In this document: one piece after another, positions 34,687-43,480 of the stretch
Position numbering within the stretch: position 1 is the stretch's first letter
How the letters are laid out: each line of letters begins with the position of its first letter
Source: Rhodovulum marinum
GTDB lineage: Bacteria > Pseudomonadota > Alphaproteobacteria > Rhodobacterales > Rhodobacteraceae
Reading direction: 5' to 3'
NCBI RefSeq assembly: GCF_004343075.1
Contig: NZ_SLXP01000003.1
Coordinates: 124,001 to 188,000, forward strand
DNA length: 64,000 nucleotides
Program-made: the position numbers and the translations under genes
The notes under the pieces: generated by a model
Seen by the model: only the letters and a program-made list of their open reading frames with translations
Database searches by the model: none
Told to the model about the DNA's origin: nothing

Positions 34687-36441
34687 ATGACACAGATGAC
34701 CGGCGCGAAAATGGTGGTTCAGGCCCTCAGGGACCAGGGCGTCGAGGTGATCTTCGGCTATCCCGGCGGGGCGGTTCTGCCGATCTATGACGAGATCTTT
34801 CAACAAAACGACATCCAGCACATCCTGGTGCGCCACGAACAGGGTGCGGTCCACATGGCCGAAGGCTATGCGCGGTCGACCGGCAAACCCGGCGTCGTGC
34901 TGGTCACCTCGGGGCCCGGGGCCACGAACGCGGTCACCGGCATCACCGACGCGCTGATGGATTCGATCCCGCTGGTCGTGCTGACCGGCCAGGTCCCCAC
35001 CTTCATGGTCGGCAACGATGCCTTCCAGGAGGCCGACACGGTGGGCATCACCCGCCCCTGCACCAAGCATAACTGGTTGGTGAAGGAGACCGACAAGCTG
35101 TCGGAAACGATCCACCAGGCGTTCCACGTCGCCACTTCCGGCCGACCCGGCCCGGTGCTGATCGACATTCCCAAGGACGTGCAGTTTGCCACGGGCACCT
35201 ACCAAAGCGCGCGCCAGGCGGGCAAGGGTCACTACAGCCCGCGGGTCAAGGGCGATCTCGAGATGATCACACACCTGGTCGAGGCGCTGGAAACCGCCGA
35301 ACGGCCGATCTTCTATACCGGGGGCGGCGTCATCAATTCGGGCGATGCGGCGACGCAACTGCTGCGCGAACTGGTGGATGCCACGGGCTTTCCGGTCACC
35401 TCGACGCTGATGGGTCTGGGCGCCTACCCGGCATCGGGCAAGAACTGGTTGGGCATGCTGGGGATGCACGGGCTTTACGAGGCCAACCTCGCGATGCACG
35501 ACTGCGACCTGATGATCAACATCGGGGCGCGGTTCGACGACCGGATCACGGGCCGCGTCGCCGATTTCAGCCCGAACAGCCGCAAGGCCCATGTCGATAT
35601 CGACCCCTCGTCGATCAACAAGACGATCCGCGTCGATTTCCCCATCGTGGGCGACGTGGCCCATGTTCTAGAGGACATGCTGCGCATCTGGAAATCGCGC
35701 GGGCGCAAGGTGAACAAGGAGGGGCTGACGCGCTGGTGGGCCCAGATTGCCGAGTGGCGCAAGGTGGACTGCCTGCGCTACCGGAACTCGGACAAGATCA
35801 TCAAGCCGCAATACGCGCTCGAACGGCTGGAGGCGCTGACCAAGCACCGCACCGATCGCTATATCTGCACCGAGGTCGGCCAGCACCAGATGTGGGCCGC
35901 GCAGTTCCTGGGCTTCGAGGCGCCGAACCGCTGGATGACGTCGGGGGGCCTTGGCACCATGGGCTATGGCCTGCCCGCGTCGATCGGCGTGCAGATCGCG
36001 CATCCCGAGGCGCTGGTCATCAACGTGGCGGGCGAAGGCAGTTGGCTGATGAACATGCAGGAGATGGGCACCGCCGTTCAGTATCGCGCCCCCGTCAAGC
36101 AGTTCATCCTGAACAACGAACGTCTGGGCATGGTGCGGCAATGGCAGTCGCTGTTGCATGGCAACCGCTATTCGCACAGCTGGTCCGAGGCGCTGCCCGA
36201 TTTCGTCAAGCTGGCCGAGGCGTTCGGGTGCAAGGGTATCAAGTGCGAGGACCCGGCCGACCTGGACGACGCGATCCAGGAGATGCTGGCCTATGACGGG
36301 CCGGTGATCTTCGACTGCCTCGTGGAAAAGCACGAGAACTGCTATCCGATGATCCCCTCGGGCGAGCCGCACAACAAGATGCTGCTGGGCGACGACACCG
36401 GCGAGGACGCGATCAAGGCCGGCGGGGCGGTGCTGGTGTGA
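34687..36441 (+). CDS. ilvI: acetolactate synthase large subunit
   Basis: The 584-residue catalytic subunit of acetolactate (acetohydroxyacid) synthase: two pyruvates to acetolactate (valine/leucine), or pyruvate plus 2-oxobutyrate (isoleucine). The TPP-activating Glu51 is in VRHEQGAVHMAEGYARSTG; the TPP/Mg2+ motif reads AGEGSWLMN ... FILNN with GEG rather than GDG; the FAD region includes GGGVINSG and GARFDDRITGR. ATG 34687 follows GGAG at 6 nt. The gene is 32 bp after the attenuator. It overlaps the exported protein gene (GTGA) that separates it from ilvH. The symbol ilvB is used for the same protein in some species. Confidence 0.96.
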   Translation: MTQMTGAKMVVQALRDQGVEVIFGYPGGAVLPIYDEIFQQNDIQHILVRHEQGAVHMAEGYARSTGKPGVVLVTSGPGATNAVTGITDALMDSIPLVVLTGQVPTFMVGNDAFQEADTVGITRPCTKHNWLVKETDKLSETIHQAFHVATSGRPGPVLIDIPKDVQFATGTYQSARQAGKGHYSPRVKGDLEMITHLVEALETAERPIFYTGGGVINSGDAATQLLRELVDATGFPVTSTLMGLGAYPASGKNWLGMLGMHGLYEANLAMHDCDLMINIGARFDDRITGRVADFSPNSRKAHVDIDPSSINKTIRVDFPIVGDVAHVLEDMLRIWKSRGRKVNKEGLTRWWAQIAEWRKVDCLRYRNSDKIIKPQYALERLEALTKHRTDRYICTEVGQHQMWAAQFLGFEAPNRWMTSGGLGTMGYGLPASIGVQIAHPEALVINVAGEGSWLMNMQEMGTAVQYRAPVKQFILNNERLGMVRQWQSLLHGNRYSHSWSEALPDFVKLAEAFGCKGIKCEDPADLDDAIQEMLAYDGPVIFDCLVEKHENCYPMIPSGEPHNKMLLGDDTGEDAIKAGGAVLV

Positions 36442-37019
36442 TCCGGACGCTGGCGCTGGTCCCGGCGCTGCTTGCGGCCGCGCCCCAGACGGCGGCGGCG
36501 CAGGATTTCTCGGGGCTCGACATCGGCCAGGGCGCGGCGGCCTTCGCCGCGCTTGGGCCCCCCGCCGCGGTGGGACCGGCGAACCCCGGCTATACCTCGA
36601 CGCGCTGGCAGCAGGCGGGCGGCAACCAGCTTTCGGTCACGACCGACGCGGCCGGCCGGATCGTCTACATGGAAAGCTTTCGCGGGCCCGGCGTGCCACC
36701 CTCGGTCGGAACGGGCCTGCGCTTTGGCGCGACGACGCGGGGCGAGTTCCTGGCGCTGGCGGGTTCGGCCGGGATGTATTTCCCGGGCCGCGGTCCGCAG
36801 GTGGCGATGGGCACCGAGACGGTCCATTTCCACAGCTACGGCCTGCGCGGGCGTCCGGGGATCGTGGCGACCTTCGCCTTCGTCGGCCCGACCGGCGGGG
36901 CGCCCGAACTGGCCCTGCTGGATTCGGTCATCCTGTCCGAGACAGGCTATCAATCGCTGATCTGGGGCGGGCCGCCGGTGCCCACCCCGGGCTATACCGA
37001 GATCGACATGCGGTTCTGA
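36438..37019 (+). CDS. exported protein of unknown function inside the ilvIH operon
   Basis: A 193-residue protein starting at GTG 36438, which overlaps the ilvI stop (GTGA). A signal peptide (LALVPALLAAAPQTAAAQD) is cleaved near residue 22. The mature part is a Gly-rich beta-type domain with repeats of the type GTGLRFGATTRGEFLALAG and DSVILSETGY, no cysteines and no recognisable catalytic motif. It is translationally coupled to ilvI and 73 bp upstream of ilvH. No link to branched-chain amino acids is apparent; coupling could be a chance of packing. Not recognised beyond periplasmic. Confidence 0.75.
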   Translation: MIRTLALVPALLAAAPQTAAAQDFSGLDIGQGAAAFAALGPPAAVGPANPGYTSTRWQQAGGNQLSVTTDAAGRIVYMESFRGPGVPPSVGTGLRFGATTRGEFLALAGSAGMYFPGRGPQVAMGTETVHFHSYGLRGRPGIVATFAFVGPTGGAPELALLDSVILSETGYQSLIWGGPPVPTPGYTEIDMRF

Positions 37020-37092
37020 GCGGACCGCGCCGGGTGGTAACTTCGCCCGCAACCGCAACGCCCCAAGCGGGGACAAGCACGACGGAACAGAC

Positions 37093-37656
37093 ATGGCAGC
37101 AGCACTCAACATCCAGAAGGGCACGTCGAAGCTTTCGGCCTATGACCTGCGCGACCCGAATGCCGATATCGAGGAGCGGCATACGCTGGCGGTGATCGTG
37201 GACAACGAACCCGGCGTCCTGGCCCGGGTGATCGGGCTTTTCTCCGGGCGCGGCTACAACATCGACAGCCTGACCGTGGCCGAGGTGGATCACACGGGCC
37301 ACACCAGCCGCATCACCATCGTCACGACCGGCACGCCCGCCGTGATCGAGCAGATCAAGGCGCAGCTTGGCCGGATCGTACCGGTGCACGAGGTGCACGA
37401 CCTGACCGTCGAGGGCCCCTCGGTCGAGCGGGAACTGGCGCTGTTCAAGGTAAAAAGCTCGGGCGAGAAGCGGGTCGAGGCGCTGCGTCTGGCCGATATC
37501 TTCCGGGCGAACGTGGTGGATTCCACGCTGGAAAGCTTTGTCTTCGAGATCACCGGCACGCCGCAAAAGGTGGACGCCTTCGGCGAGCTGATGCGGCCCT
37601 TGGGCCTGATCGAGATGGCCCGCACCGGGGTTGCCGCGCTGTCGCGCGGCACCTGA
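37093..37656 (+). CDS. ilvH: acetolactate synthase small (regulatory) subunit
   Basis: A 187-residue regulatory subunit that raises activity of IlvI and confers valine feedback inhibition. N-terminal ACT domain: HTLAVIVDNEPGVLARVIGLFSGRG (region residues about 31-55), then YNIDSLTVAEVDHTG; the C-terminal ALS_ss domain runs from about residue 100 (VERELALFKVKSSGEKR). Start ATG 37093 is clear. Same transcript as ilvI by position, with the exported protein gene between. A complex hairpin follows at 37671-37707. Confidence 0.96.
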   Translation: MAAALNIQKGTSKLSAYDLRDPNADIEERHTLAVIVDNEPGVLARVIGLFSGRGYNIDSLTVAEVDHTGHTSRITIVTTGTPAVIEQIKAQLGRIVPVHEVHDLTVEGPSVERELALFKVKSSGEKRVEALRLADIFRANVVDSTLESFVFEITGTPQKVDAFGELMRPLGLIEMARTGVAALSRGT

Positions 37657-37670
37657 AACGGCTCCCGGAT

Positions 37671-37707
37671 GGAGAAGGCCCCGGGCAACCCCGGGAAACC
37701 CTTCTCC
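37671..37707 (+). terminator. hairpin after ilvH
   Basis: Outer arms GGAGAAGG (37671-37678) and CCTTCTCC (37700-37707) enclose an inner CCCGGG-CAAC-CCCGGG hairpin. It lies 15 bp after the ilvH stop and probably ends the operon or protects its 3' end; no T-run is seen. Confidence 0.5.
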
Positions 37708-37878
37708 GCCGGGCGGACCTCGGCAGGGCATTTCATTGCGTGCCCTCGGCTTTCGACCCGGATCAGGCCGGCGCCGTACGCCGAGAAAACGTCACGCTGT
37801 GCAAAACAGCCACGACCTGTCAGTGTGGTGCATGCCCGGAACTCGCGTCGCGCTTACGGCGACCAGGGCCCGCGGGGC

Positions 37879-38343
37879 CTAACGTAACTCCACGACGGCA
37901 TCGATCTCGACCAGCGCGTTGGCGGGCAAGGACGCGACATTGACCGCCGTGCGGACATGGCGCCCCGCGTTCCCGTAAAGATCGATGAACAGCTGCGAAG
38001 CGCCGTTTACGATCAATGGGCCGTCACCATAGCCCGGCGGCGCCGCGACAAAGCCCCCCAGCCGCACCACCTCGGCCACGCTGTCGAGCGCCCCGGTCAA
38101 TTGCTTGATGCAGAACAACAGGTTCAGCGCGCACATGCGCGCGGCCGCCTGCCCCTTGGCCAGATCGAACCCGTCGCCCACGGGGCCGAAATACTGCGGC
38201 ACGCCCTCCCACTCGCAGATCTGGCCGGACAGGAACAGCAGGTTTCCGGTGATCTTGCCGGGTAGGAACAGCGCGCGCGAAGGGGCCGAGGGCGGCAGCG
38301 CCAGCCCAAGCGCGTGCAGGCGGGCCTCGACCGGGCAGGTCAT
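37879..38343 (-). CDS. RidA-family (YjgF) deaminase
   Basis: A 154-residue RidA/YjgF/UK114 protein. The fold is seen in NLLFLSGQICEWEGVPQYFGPVG, AARMCALNLLFCIKQLTGALDSV, and VRTAVNVASLPANALVEIDAV near the C-terminus. RidA proteins hydrolyse reactive enamine/imine intermediates. The terminal Arg of the canonical active site (IRxAVGVxxLP) is here VRTAVNVASLP. It is the last gene of the racemase-ABC-amidase operon and its ATG overlaps the amidase stop (ATGA). In this context it may deaminate an intermediate released by the amidase; exact substrate unknown. Confidence 0.9.
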   Translation of the reverse strand: MTCPVEARLHALGLALPPSAPSRALFLPGKITGNLLFLSGQICEWEGVPQYFGPVGDGFDLAKGQAAARMCALNLLFCIKQLTGALDSVAEVVRLGGFVAAPPGYGDGPLIVNGASQLFIDLYGNAGRHVRTAVNVASLPANALVEIDAVVELR

Positions 38344-39533
38344 GCCGTTACCGGCGGGCGGGCGGCCATATCGGCGGCAATTCCGATGGCGAGCCGGATC
38401 AGCGACAGGTCGGACCCGCGCGGTGCGATCAGCGAGACGCCATAGGGCGCGCCATCCACGCGGCCCGCGGGCAGCACCACCTGCGGCAGCCCCGCCAGCC
38501 CCGCGACGCAGAGCAGCCGCATCGCCCGGTGGCGGTAGCCGTCGAACACCTCGACAGGCGCGTCCAGCCGGAAGGGCGGCGCGTGCGTCACCGGGGCCAG
38601 CAGCACGCCATCACGTCCCAACAAGGCATCGACATGGGCGCGGAAGGCGGCGCGGGCGGCCTCACCTTCGGCGATTTCTGCGCCGGTCAGCGCCTCGGCC
38701 GCGTCGGCGCGCCCGTCGATGCCGCGCACCAGCGGCATGCCCGAGGACCGGATGAAGGGCACCACATCGCGTTTCGCATCCGCCCCCATAGTGGTCAGGA
38801 AGGTCTGGTAGACCGCGTCGATCCCGCCGGGGTAAAGGCCCTGCAAGGGTGCGGCGTCGATCCCGGCAAAGGCGTCCTCGATCACGCGGCGGGGGGCTGC
38901 GTCCAGTTCGCCCAGCATCTCGACCGGACTCAGGTAGCGCGGCGCGTCGACGGGGGCGTCGTCGGTGAGCAGCACGGCCATCGCGCGCAGGAGTGTCTCG
39001 CCGTCGCGGGCGAATATCCCGCAGGAATCGTAGCTGTGGGCCAGCGGCTGCACGCCATCGAGCGAAATGCGCCCGTGGGTGGGCCGCATCCCCCAGATGC
39101 CGCAGAAGCTGGCGGGCGCGCGGACCGAGCCGCCGGTATCAGTGCCGAGTGCGATGTCGCAAAGCCCACCCGCCACCGCGACGGCAGACCCCGACGACGA
39201 CCCGCCGGGGATGCGGTCGGGCGCGGCGGGGTTCACCGGCGTGCCGAAATGCGCGTTCATGCCATACATCGACCAGGCGAGTTCATCGGTGTTGGTCTTG
39301 CCGACGAAGGCCGCGCCCGCGTCCAGCAGCGCCTGCACGGCGGGTGCGTTCTGTTCCTTTACCCCGCTCATGGCCAGCGCCAAGGGGCAGCCCGACCCGG
39401 TGCGGTAGCCGGCGACGTCGAATATGTCCTTCACCCCGAGCGTCAGGCCGGCCAGCGGGCCGTCCACGGCGTTTGCGACAGGCACGGGCGGATAGGGCAT
39501 GAAACAGCGGTAGGGGTCGGTCTCGATCAGCAT
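38340..39533 (-). CDS. amidase-signature family amidase (AMI1-like)
   Basis: A 397-residue amidase. The Lys-Ser-Ser triad is visible: LTLGVKDIFDVAG (Lys35), IPGGSSSGSAVAVAGG (cis-Ser at about 112-114) and GTDTGGSVRAPASFCG (nucleophile Ser136). The segment MNAHFGTPVNP and DGVQPLAHSYDSCGIFARD resembles indole-acetamide amidohydrolases. It hydrolyses a carboxamide to acid plus ammonia; the substrate is not identifiable. ATG 39533 is 11 bp after the ABC ATPase gene. The frame stays open to 40652, but that is antisense/shadow of the ABC gene. Confidence 0.9.
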   Translation of the reverse strand: MLIETDPYRCFMPYPPVPVANAVDGPLAGLTLGVKDIFDVAGYRTGSGCPLALAMSGVKEQNAPAVQALLDAGAAFVGKTNTDELAWSMYGMNAHFGTPVNPAAPDRIPGGSSSGSAVAVAGGLCDIALGTDTGGSVRAPASFCGIWGMRPTHGRISLDGVQPLAHSYDSCGIFARDGETLLRAMAVLLTDDAPVDAPRYLSPVEMLGELDAAPRRVIEDAFAGIDAAPLQGLYPGGIDAVYQTFLTTMGADAKRDVVPFIRSSGMPLVRGIDGRADAAEALTGAEIAEGEAARAAFRAHVDALLGRDGVLLAPVTHAPPFRLDAPVEVFDGYRHRAMRLLCVAGLAGLPQVVLPAGRVDGAPYGVSLIAPRGSDLSLIRLAIGIAADMAARPPVTA

Positions 39534-39544
39534 CGGGGCTGCTC

Positions 39545-40522
39545 CTATTCGGCGGGCACGGTCTCGTCGGCCCGCAGGCAGGCCACGCGGCGGCGGTCGG
39601 CGAGAGACAGGAAGGGCGGCAGGCCCTCGCGGCAAGCGTCCATCGCCTTCGGGCAGCGCGGGGCGAAGGGACAGGCCATTGGCGCAACCTCGAGTGCGGG
39701 CGGCGCGCCGGGGATGGCGTTCAGCCGCGCGCCGCGGTCCACGTCGTGCAGGTTGGCGGCCAGGAGCCCCTGGGTGTAGGGGTGGCGCGCGTCGCGGATG
39801 ATCTGGTGCGTGGTGCCTTCCTCGACGATCTGGCCGGCATACATCACCGCGATGCGTTCCGAGATTTCCACCGCCACGCCGATATCGTGGGTGACGAAGA
39901 TAACGCCCATGCCGAATTCCCGCTGCAACTCGCGCAACAGCAGCAGGATCTGGATCTGCACCGTGGCGTCCAGCGCCGTGGTCGGCTCGTCGGCCAGTAA
40001 AAGGCGCGGCCGGCAAGCGAGCGCCAGCGCGATCATCACCCGCTGGCGCATGCCGCCCGACAGCTCGTGCGGGTAGTTGTGCAGCCGGCGGTTGGCCGAG
40101 GGGATGCGCACCCGGTCCAGCATGTCGAGCGCGACAGCCATGGCGTCGTCCTTGGACAGACCCTTGTGGCGCATCACCGTCTCGGCGATTTGGTGGCCGA
40201 CGGTATAGACCGGGTCCAGCGCCAGCGCCGGTTCCTGGAACACCATCGACACCTCGCCGCCGCGGTAGCGTTGCAGGGCCCTGCCCCTGAGGGCGCGGAT
40301 GTCGGTGCCGTTGACGTGGATGCGGCCCTCGATCTGCGTGCGTTTCGGCGGCAAGAGGCCCAGGAGCGCCTTGAGCGTCACCGACTTGCCCGAGCCGCTT
40401 TCGCCCAGCAGTGCGAGTGTTTCGCCCTGTTCCATCGACAGGCTGACGTTGTTGATCGCGTGGACCGTGCGCTTGCCGGTAAAGCGGATCGTGAGGTCGC
40501 TTATGTCCAGCAGCCGGGTCAT
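39545..40522 (-). CDS. peptide-type ABC transporter ATP-binding protein (DppD/OppD-like)
   Basis: A 325-residue ATPase with Walker A GESGSGKS (near residue 40), signature LSGGMRQR and Walker B LLLADEPTTALD, plus a C-terminal oligopeptide/dipeptide-transporter domain with cysteines (ACPFAPRCPKAMDACREG). It pairs with the second ATPase at 40519-41568, whose stop overlaps its start by 4 bp. Part of the family-5 ABC uptake system in this operon. Ligand could be a peptide or other amide; the neighbouring amidase suggests the latter. Confidence 0.93.
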   Translation of the reverse strand: MTRLLDISDLTIRFTGKRTVHAINNVSLSMEQGETLALLGESGSGKSVTLKALLGLLPPKRTQIEGRIHVNGTDIRALRGRALQRYRGGEVSMVFQEPALALDPVYTVGHQIAETVMRHKGLSKDDAMAVALDMLDRVRIPSANRRLHNYPHELSGGMRQRVMIALALACRPRLLLADEPTTALDATVQIQILLLLRELQREFGMGVIFVTHDIGVAVEISERIAVMYAGQIVEEGTTHQIIRDARHPYTQGLLAANLHDVDRGARLNAIPGAPPALEVAPMACPFAPRCPKAMDACREGLPPFLSLADRRRVACLRADETVPAE

Positions 40523-41568
40523 TCCGGCACCCCCTGCCCTGCCTTTGGGTGACCCGAGGCCGGGTCGTGCAGGTGGCAGGCGACCATGTGTGCGGCGTTC
40601 CCGGGCAACCCGGCAAGGGTCGGCGCCTTGGCCTTGCAGATCTCGGCGGCAAATCGGCAGCGGGTGTGAAAGCGGCAGCCGGGCGGCGGATTGATCGGGT
40701 TGGGCGGATCGCCGGAAAGGGGCGGCTCGCTGGTGCGGTTGTCGGGGTCCATCGACGGCATCGCGGAAAAGAGGGACCGCGTGTAGGGGTGCGCCTGTTC
40801 GGCCCAGATGCTGTCGACGGGGGCGACCTCGACCACTTCGCCCAGATACATCACCAGGATGCGGTCCGAGATGTAGCGCACCACGTTCAGGTCGTGGCTT
40901 ATGAAGATGTAGGTCAGCCCGAATTCCGCCCGCAGGTCCGACAACAGGTTCAGCACCTGCGCCTCGACCGACTTGTCCAGCGCCGACACCGCCTCGTCCA
41001 GCACCACGAGGCGCGGCGACATGGCGAGCGCGCGGGCGATGTTCACGCGCTGACGCTGGCCGCCCGAGAGTTCGTGCGGGTAGCGATGCGCGAAGCGGTC
41101 GGGGTCGAGGCCGACGCGGTCCATCATCTTGCGCGCCAGCCCGTCGGGGTCGGGCAGGCCCTGCACCCTTGCGCCGAAGGCCACCGAGGCGAGGATCGTC
41201 AGGCGCGGGTTCAGCGTGGCGTAGCTGTCCTGGAACACCATCTGCACGCCCTTGCGGAGGTCCTTGAGCGGCAGGTCGGGGCCGAGGGGCACCCCATCGA
41301 AGATGATCTCGCCGCGGTCCTTCGGCGTCAGGCCGATCAGGAGCTTGGCAGTGGTGGACTTGCCGCAGCCGGATTCGCCGACGATTCCCAGCGTCTCGCC
41401 TTTCCTGACCTCGAAGGACACGCCGTCCACCGCCTGCACCCGGGCCTGGGTCCGGCCCAGCAGGCCGCCGCGCACCGGAAAGTGCTTTTGCAACGCGCGC
41501 ACGATCAGCAGGGGCTGCGCCGGGCCGCCGGTGTCGGGCTGCGGGATGTAGGCGTCAGTCGCGGACAT
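40519..41568 (-). CDS. peptide-type ABC transporter ATP-binding protein (DppF/OppF-like)
   Basis: A 349-residue ATPase: Walker A GESGCGKS, signature LSGGQRQR, Walker B RLVVLDEAVSALD. The DEA in place of DEP is typical of the OppF group. A C-terminal Oligo_HPY domain is present (RFHTRCRFAAEICKAKAP). The gene begins 14 bp inside the upstream permease gene, and ends overlapping the next ATPase gene by 4 bp, so translation is coupled. It powers the transporter together with the gene at 39545-40522. Confidence 0.93.
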   Translation of the reverse strand: MSATDAYIPQPDTGGPAQPLLIVRALQKHFPVRGGLLGRTQARVQAVDGVSFEVRKGETLGIVGESGCGKSTTAKLLIGLTPKDRGEIIFDGVPLGPDLPLKDLRKGVQMVFQDSYATLNPRLTILASVAFGARVQGLPDPDGLARKMMDRVGLDPDRFAHRYPHELSGGQRQRVNIARALAMSPRLVVLDEAVSALDKSVEAQVLNLLSDLRAEFGLTYIFISHDLNVVRYISDRILVMYLGEVVEVAPVDSIWAEQAHPYTRSLFSAMPSMDPDNRTSEPPLSGDPPNPINPPPGCRFHTRCRFAAEICKAKAPTLAGLPGNAAHMVACHLHDPASGHPKAGQGVPE

Positions 41569-42451
41569 TCATCGCACTCCTCAGACCGTCGCTCAGCAGG
41601 TTCAGGCAGAGCGAGGTGACGAAGATCATCACGCCGGGCAGCGCCGAAAGCCACGGGTCGACGTAGATCGCCGAGCGCAGCGTGTTCAGCATCAGCCCCC
41701 ATTCCGGTTCCGGCGGGCGCACGCCGATGCCGAGGAACGACAGCCCCGCGGCGAGGATCATGCAGACACTGGTCAGCGAGGTCGCATAGACGAAGATCGG
41801 CGAGAGGACATTGCCGATGACGTGCACGCGGATCACCGTCCAGGCACTGGCCCCGGTGGCGCGGGCCGCGTCGATGTAATCCAGCGCGCGCACGCCCGAG
41901 GTCACCGCCTCGGCCACGCGGGTGATGGGCGGGATGAACACGATGGTCAGCGAAACCAGGGAATTCACGATGCCCGCGCCCAGCGCGCCGGAAATCGCGA
42001 TGGCCAGCAGCACGGAAGGAAAGGCGAAGAACACGTCGACGGTGCGCATGATGATGGTGTTGGTCAGCCCGCCGACATAGCCCGCGACGATCCCCAGCGC
42101 CGAGCCGATGAAGAAAGCCAGAACCACCGGCATCAGCCCGATGAACAGCGTCAGCCGCCCGCCATGGACCAGCCGCGCGAGCATGTCGCGGCCCTGTTCG
42201 TCGGTGCCGAGGATATGCCCCTCGGTCCCCAGTGGTTTCAGCCGCGCGATCATCGAGCCCTTGTAGGGATCGGCGAGACCAAGGAAGGGCGCGAATATCG
42301 CGGCGAGGATGAGCATCAGCAGCACCGCAGCGCAGAGCATGGTGATCGGGTCGCGCACCAGCCGCGCGCCGACACCCGCCCAATAGCCCTGCGGTTTGGC
42401 AACCGGGGCGCGGCCCGCAGGTGCATCCGCCGCGAAATCCGTCTGGGCCAT
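41555..42451 (-). CDS. peptide-type ABC transporter permease (DppC-like)
   Basis: A 298-residue inner-membrane permease. It has the N-terminal soluble OppC-type extension, then about six helices. The EAA loop that contacts the ATPases is EAVTSGVRALDYIDAARATGASAWTV (region near residue 190). The segment LGTDEQGRDMLARLVHGGRLTL is typical of the DppC/OppC group. It lies 3 bp downstream of the DppB-like gene. Confidence 0.93.
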   Translation of the reverse strand: MAQTDFAADAPAGRAPVAKPQGYWAGVGARLVRDPITMLCAAVLLMLILAAIFAPFLGLADPYKGSMIARLKPLGTEGHILGTDEQGRDMLARLVHGGRLTLFIGLMPVVLAFFIGSALGIVAGYVGGLTNTIIMRTVDVFFAFPSVLLAIAISGALGAGIVNSLVSLTIVFIPPITRVAEAVTSGVRALDYIDAARATGASAWTVIRVHVIGNVLSPIFVYATSLTSVCMILAAGLSFLGIGVRPPEPEWGLMLNTLRSAIYVDPWLSALPGVMIFVTSLCLNLLSDGLRSAMNVRD

Positions 42452-42454
42452 GGC

Positions 42455-43408
42455 TCAGGTCCTCTGGATGCGGGGGTCGATGGCGGCCTGCGCCACGTCG
42501 ACGATCAGGTTCATGGTCACGAAGAACAGCGCCAGCACCAGGATCGTGCCCTGCAAAAGCGGCAGGTCGCGCTGGAAGATCGCGTTCGACAAGAGGAAAC
42601 CCGAGCCGGGCCAGTTGAACACCGCCTCGATCAGGATCGACCCGCCCAGCAGGTAACCCAGTTGCAGCCCCATCACCGAAAGCGCGGTGGCGGCGGCGTT
42701 GCGGGCGACGTGGCGAAGAACGTCGAAACGGCTCATCCCCTTGGCGTAAAGCGCCTGCACGAAATCCATCGTCAGGATGTCGCCCGCCAGCGCCCGCACG
42801 GTGTGCGCGACAATGCCGATGGGCACCACGGCCAGCGTGACGGCGGGCAGGATCAGGTGGCGCATATGCGCCCAGTCCCAGGCCCAGCTTTGCGACCCCC
42901 CAGGACCCGCCCCCATCGAGGGCAGCCAGCCGAGGTTCACCGAGAAGATGATGACCAGAACGATGCCCAGCCAGTAGTTCGGCACCGACACCCCCGTGAT
43001 CGACAGCGCTGTCACCGCGCGGTCGGCCCAGGTGTCGCGGAAATATCCCGCGAGAAAGCCCAGCGCGGTGCCGATGGGAAAGGCGATGATCGCGGCGCTG
43101 ACGGCCAGCAACAGGGAATTCTGCACAGCGCCGAACACCTCGGACGCGACGGGGCGTCCGGTGGCAATGGACTTGCCCATGTCGCCCTGCAGCAGGTTTC
43201 CGATCCAGATCGCGTATTGCACGGGCAACGGCTTGTCGAGGCCATAGGCCGCGCGCATGACGGCCTGTTCCTCGGCGGTGGCGTCGACCGGCATGATGGC
43301 CGTCAGCGGATCGCCGGGCGCGATCTGCACCAGCAGGAAACAGATCACCGAAACGCCGAAGGCCACCGGCAGGACGAGGATGAGACGACGGACGAGATAG
43401 GTCAGCAC
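42455..43408 (-). CDS. peptide-type ABC transporter permease (DppB-like)
   Basis: A 317-residue inner-membrane permease. The N-terminus MLTYLVRRLILVLPVAFGVSV is classical DppB. The EAA-type loop is DFVQALYAKGMSRFDVLRHVARNAA (region near residue 220) and GGSILIEAVFNWPGSGFLL follows. It works with the DppC-like permease directly downstream. A hairpin (43443-43469) lies between it and the binding-protein gene. Confidence 0.93.
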   Translation of the reverse strand: MLTYLVRRLILVLPVAFGVSVICFLLVQIAPGDPLTAIMPVDATAEEQAVMRAAYGLDKPLPVQYAIWIGNLLQGDMGKSIATGRPVASEVFGAVQNSLLLAVSAAIIAFPIGTALGFLAGYFRDTWADRAVTALSITGVSVPNYWLGIVLVIIFSVNLGWLPSMGAGPGGSQSWAWDWAHMRHLILPAVTLAVVPIGIVAHTVRALAGDILTMDFVQALYAKGMSRFDVLRHVARNAAATALSVMGLQLGYLLGGSILIEAVFNWPGSGFLLSNAIFQRDLPLLQGTILVLALFFVTMNLIVDVAQAAIDPRIQRT

Positions 43409-43442
43409 GGGCGTCGGGCTTTCAGGGGGAAATCAGGGGGCG

Positions 43443-43469
43443 CCCGCCCGCCCTTTGGGGCCGGGCGGG
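43443..43469 (-). terminator. hairpin between ABC binding-protein and permease genes
   Basis: CCCGCCCG (43443-43450) pairs with CGGGCGGG (43462-43469), with an inner CCC-TTT-GGG. It lies 11 bp after the binding-protein stop and 34 bp before the DppB-like gene, as expected for a hairpin that favours expression of the binding protein. Confidence 0.5.
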
Positions 43470-43480
43470 GGCGGCTGGTG

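Noticed and set aside
35990-36120. Defective IlvI because the TPP motif is GEG, not GDG
   Set aside because: Glu can replace Asp as metal ligand, I recall the same form in related alphaproteobacteria, and all other active-site segments are intact.
39534-40652. Fusion of an extra domain to the amidase
   Set aside because: The upstream frame is an Arg/Gly/Pro-rich shadow of the ABC ATPase gene. The amidase has its own start at 39533.
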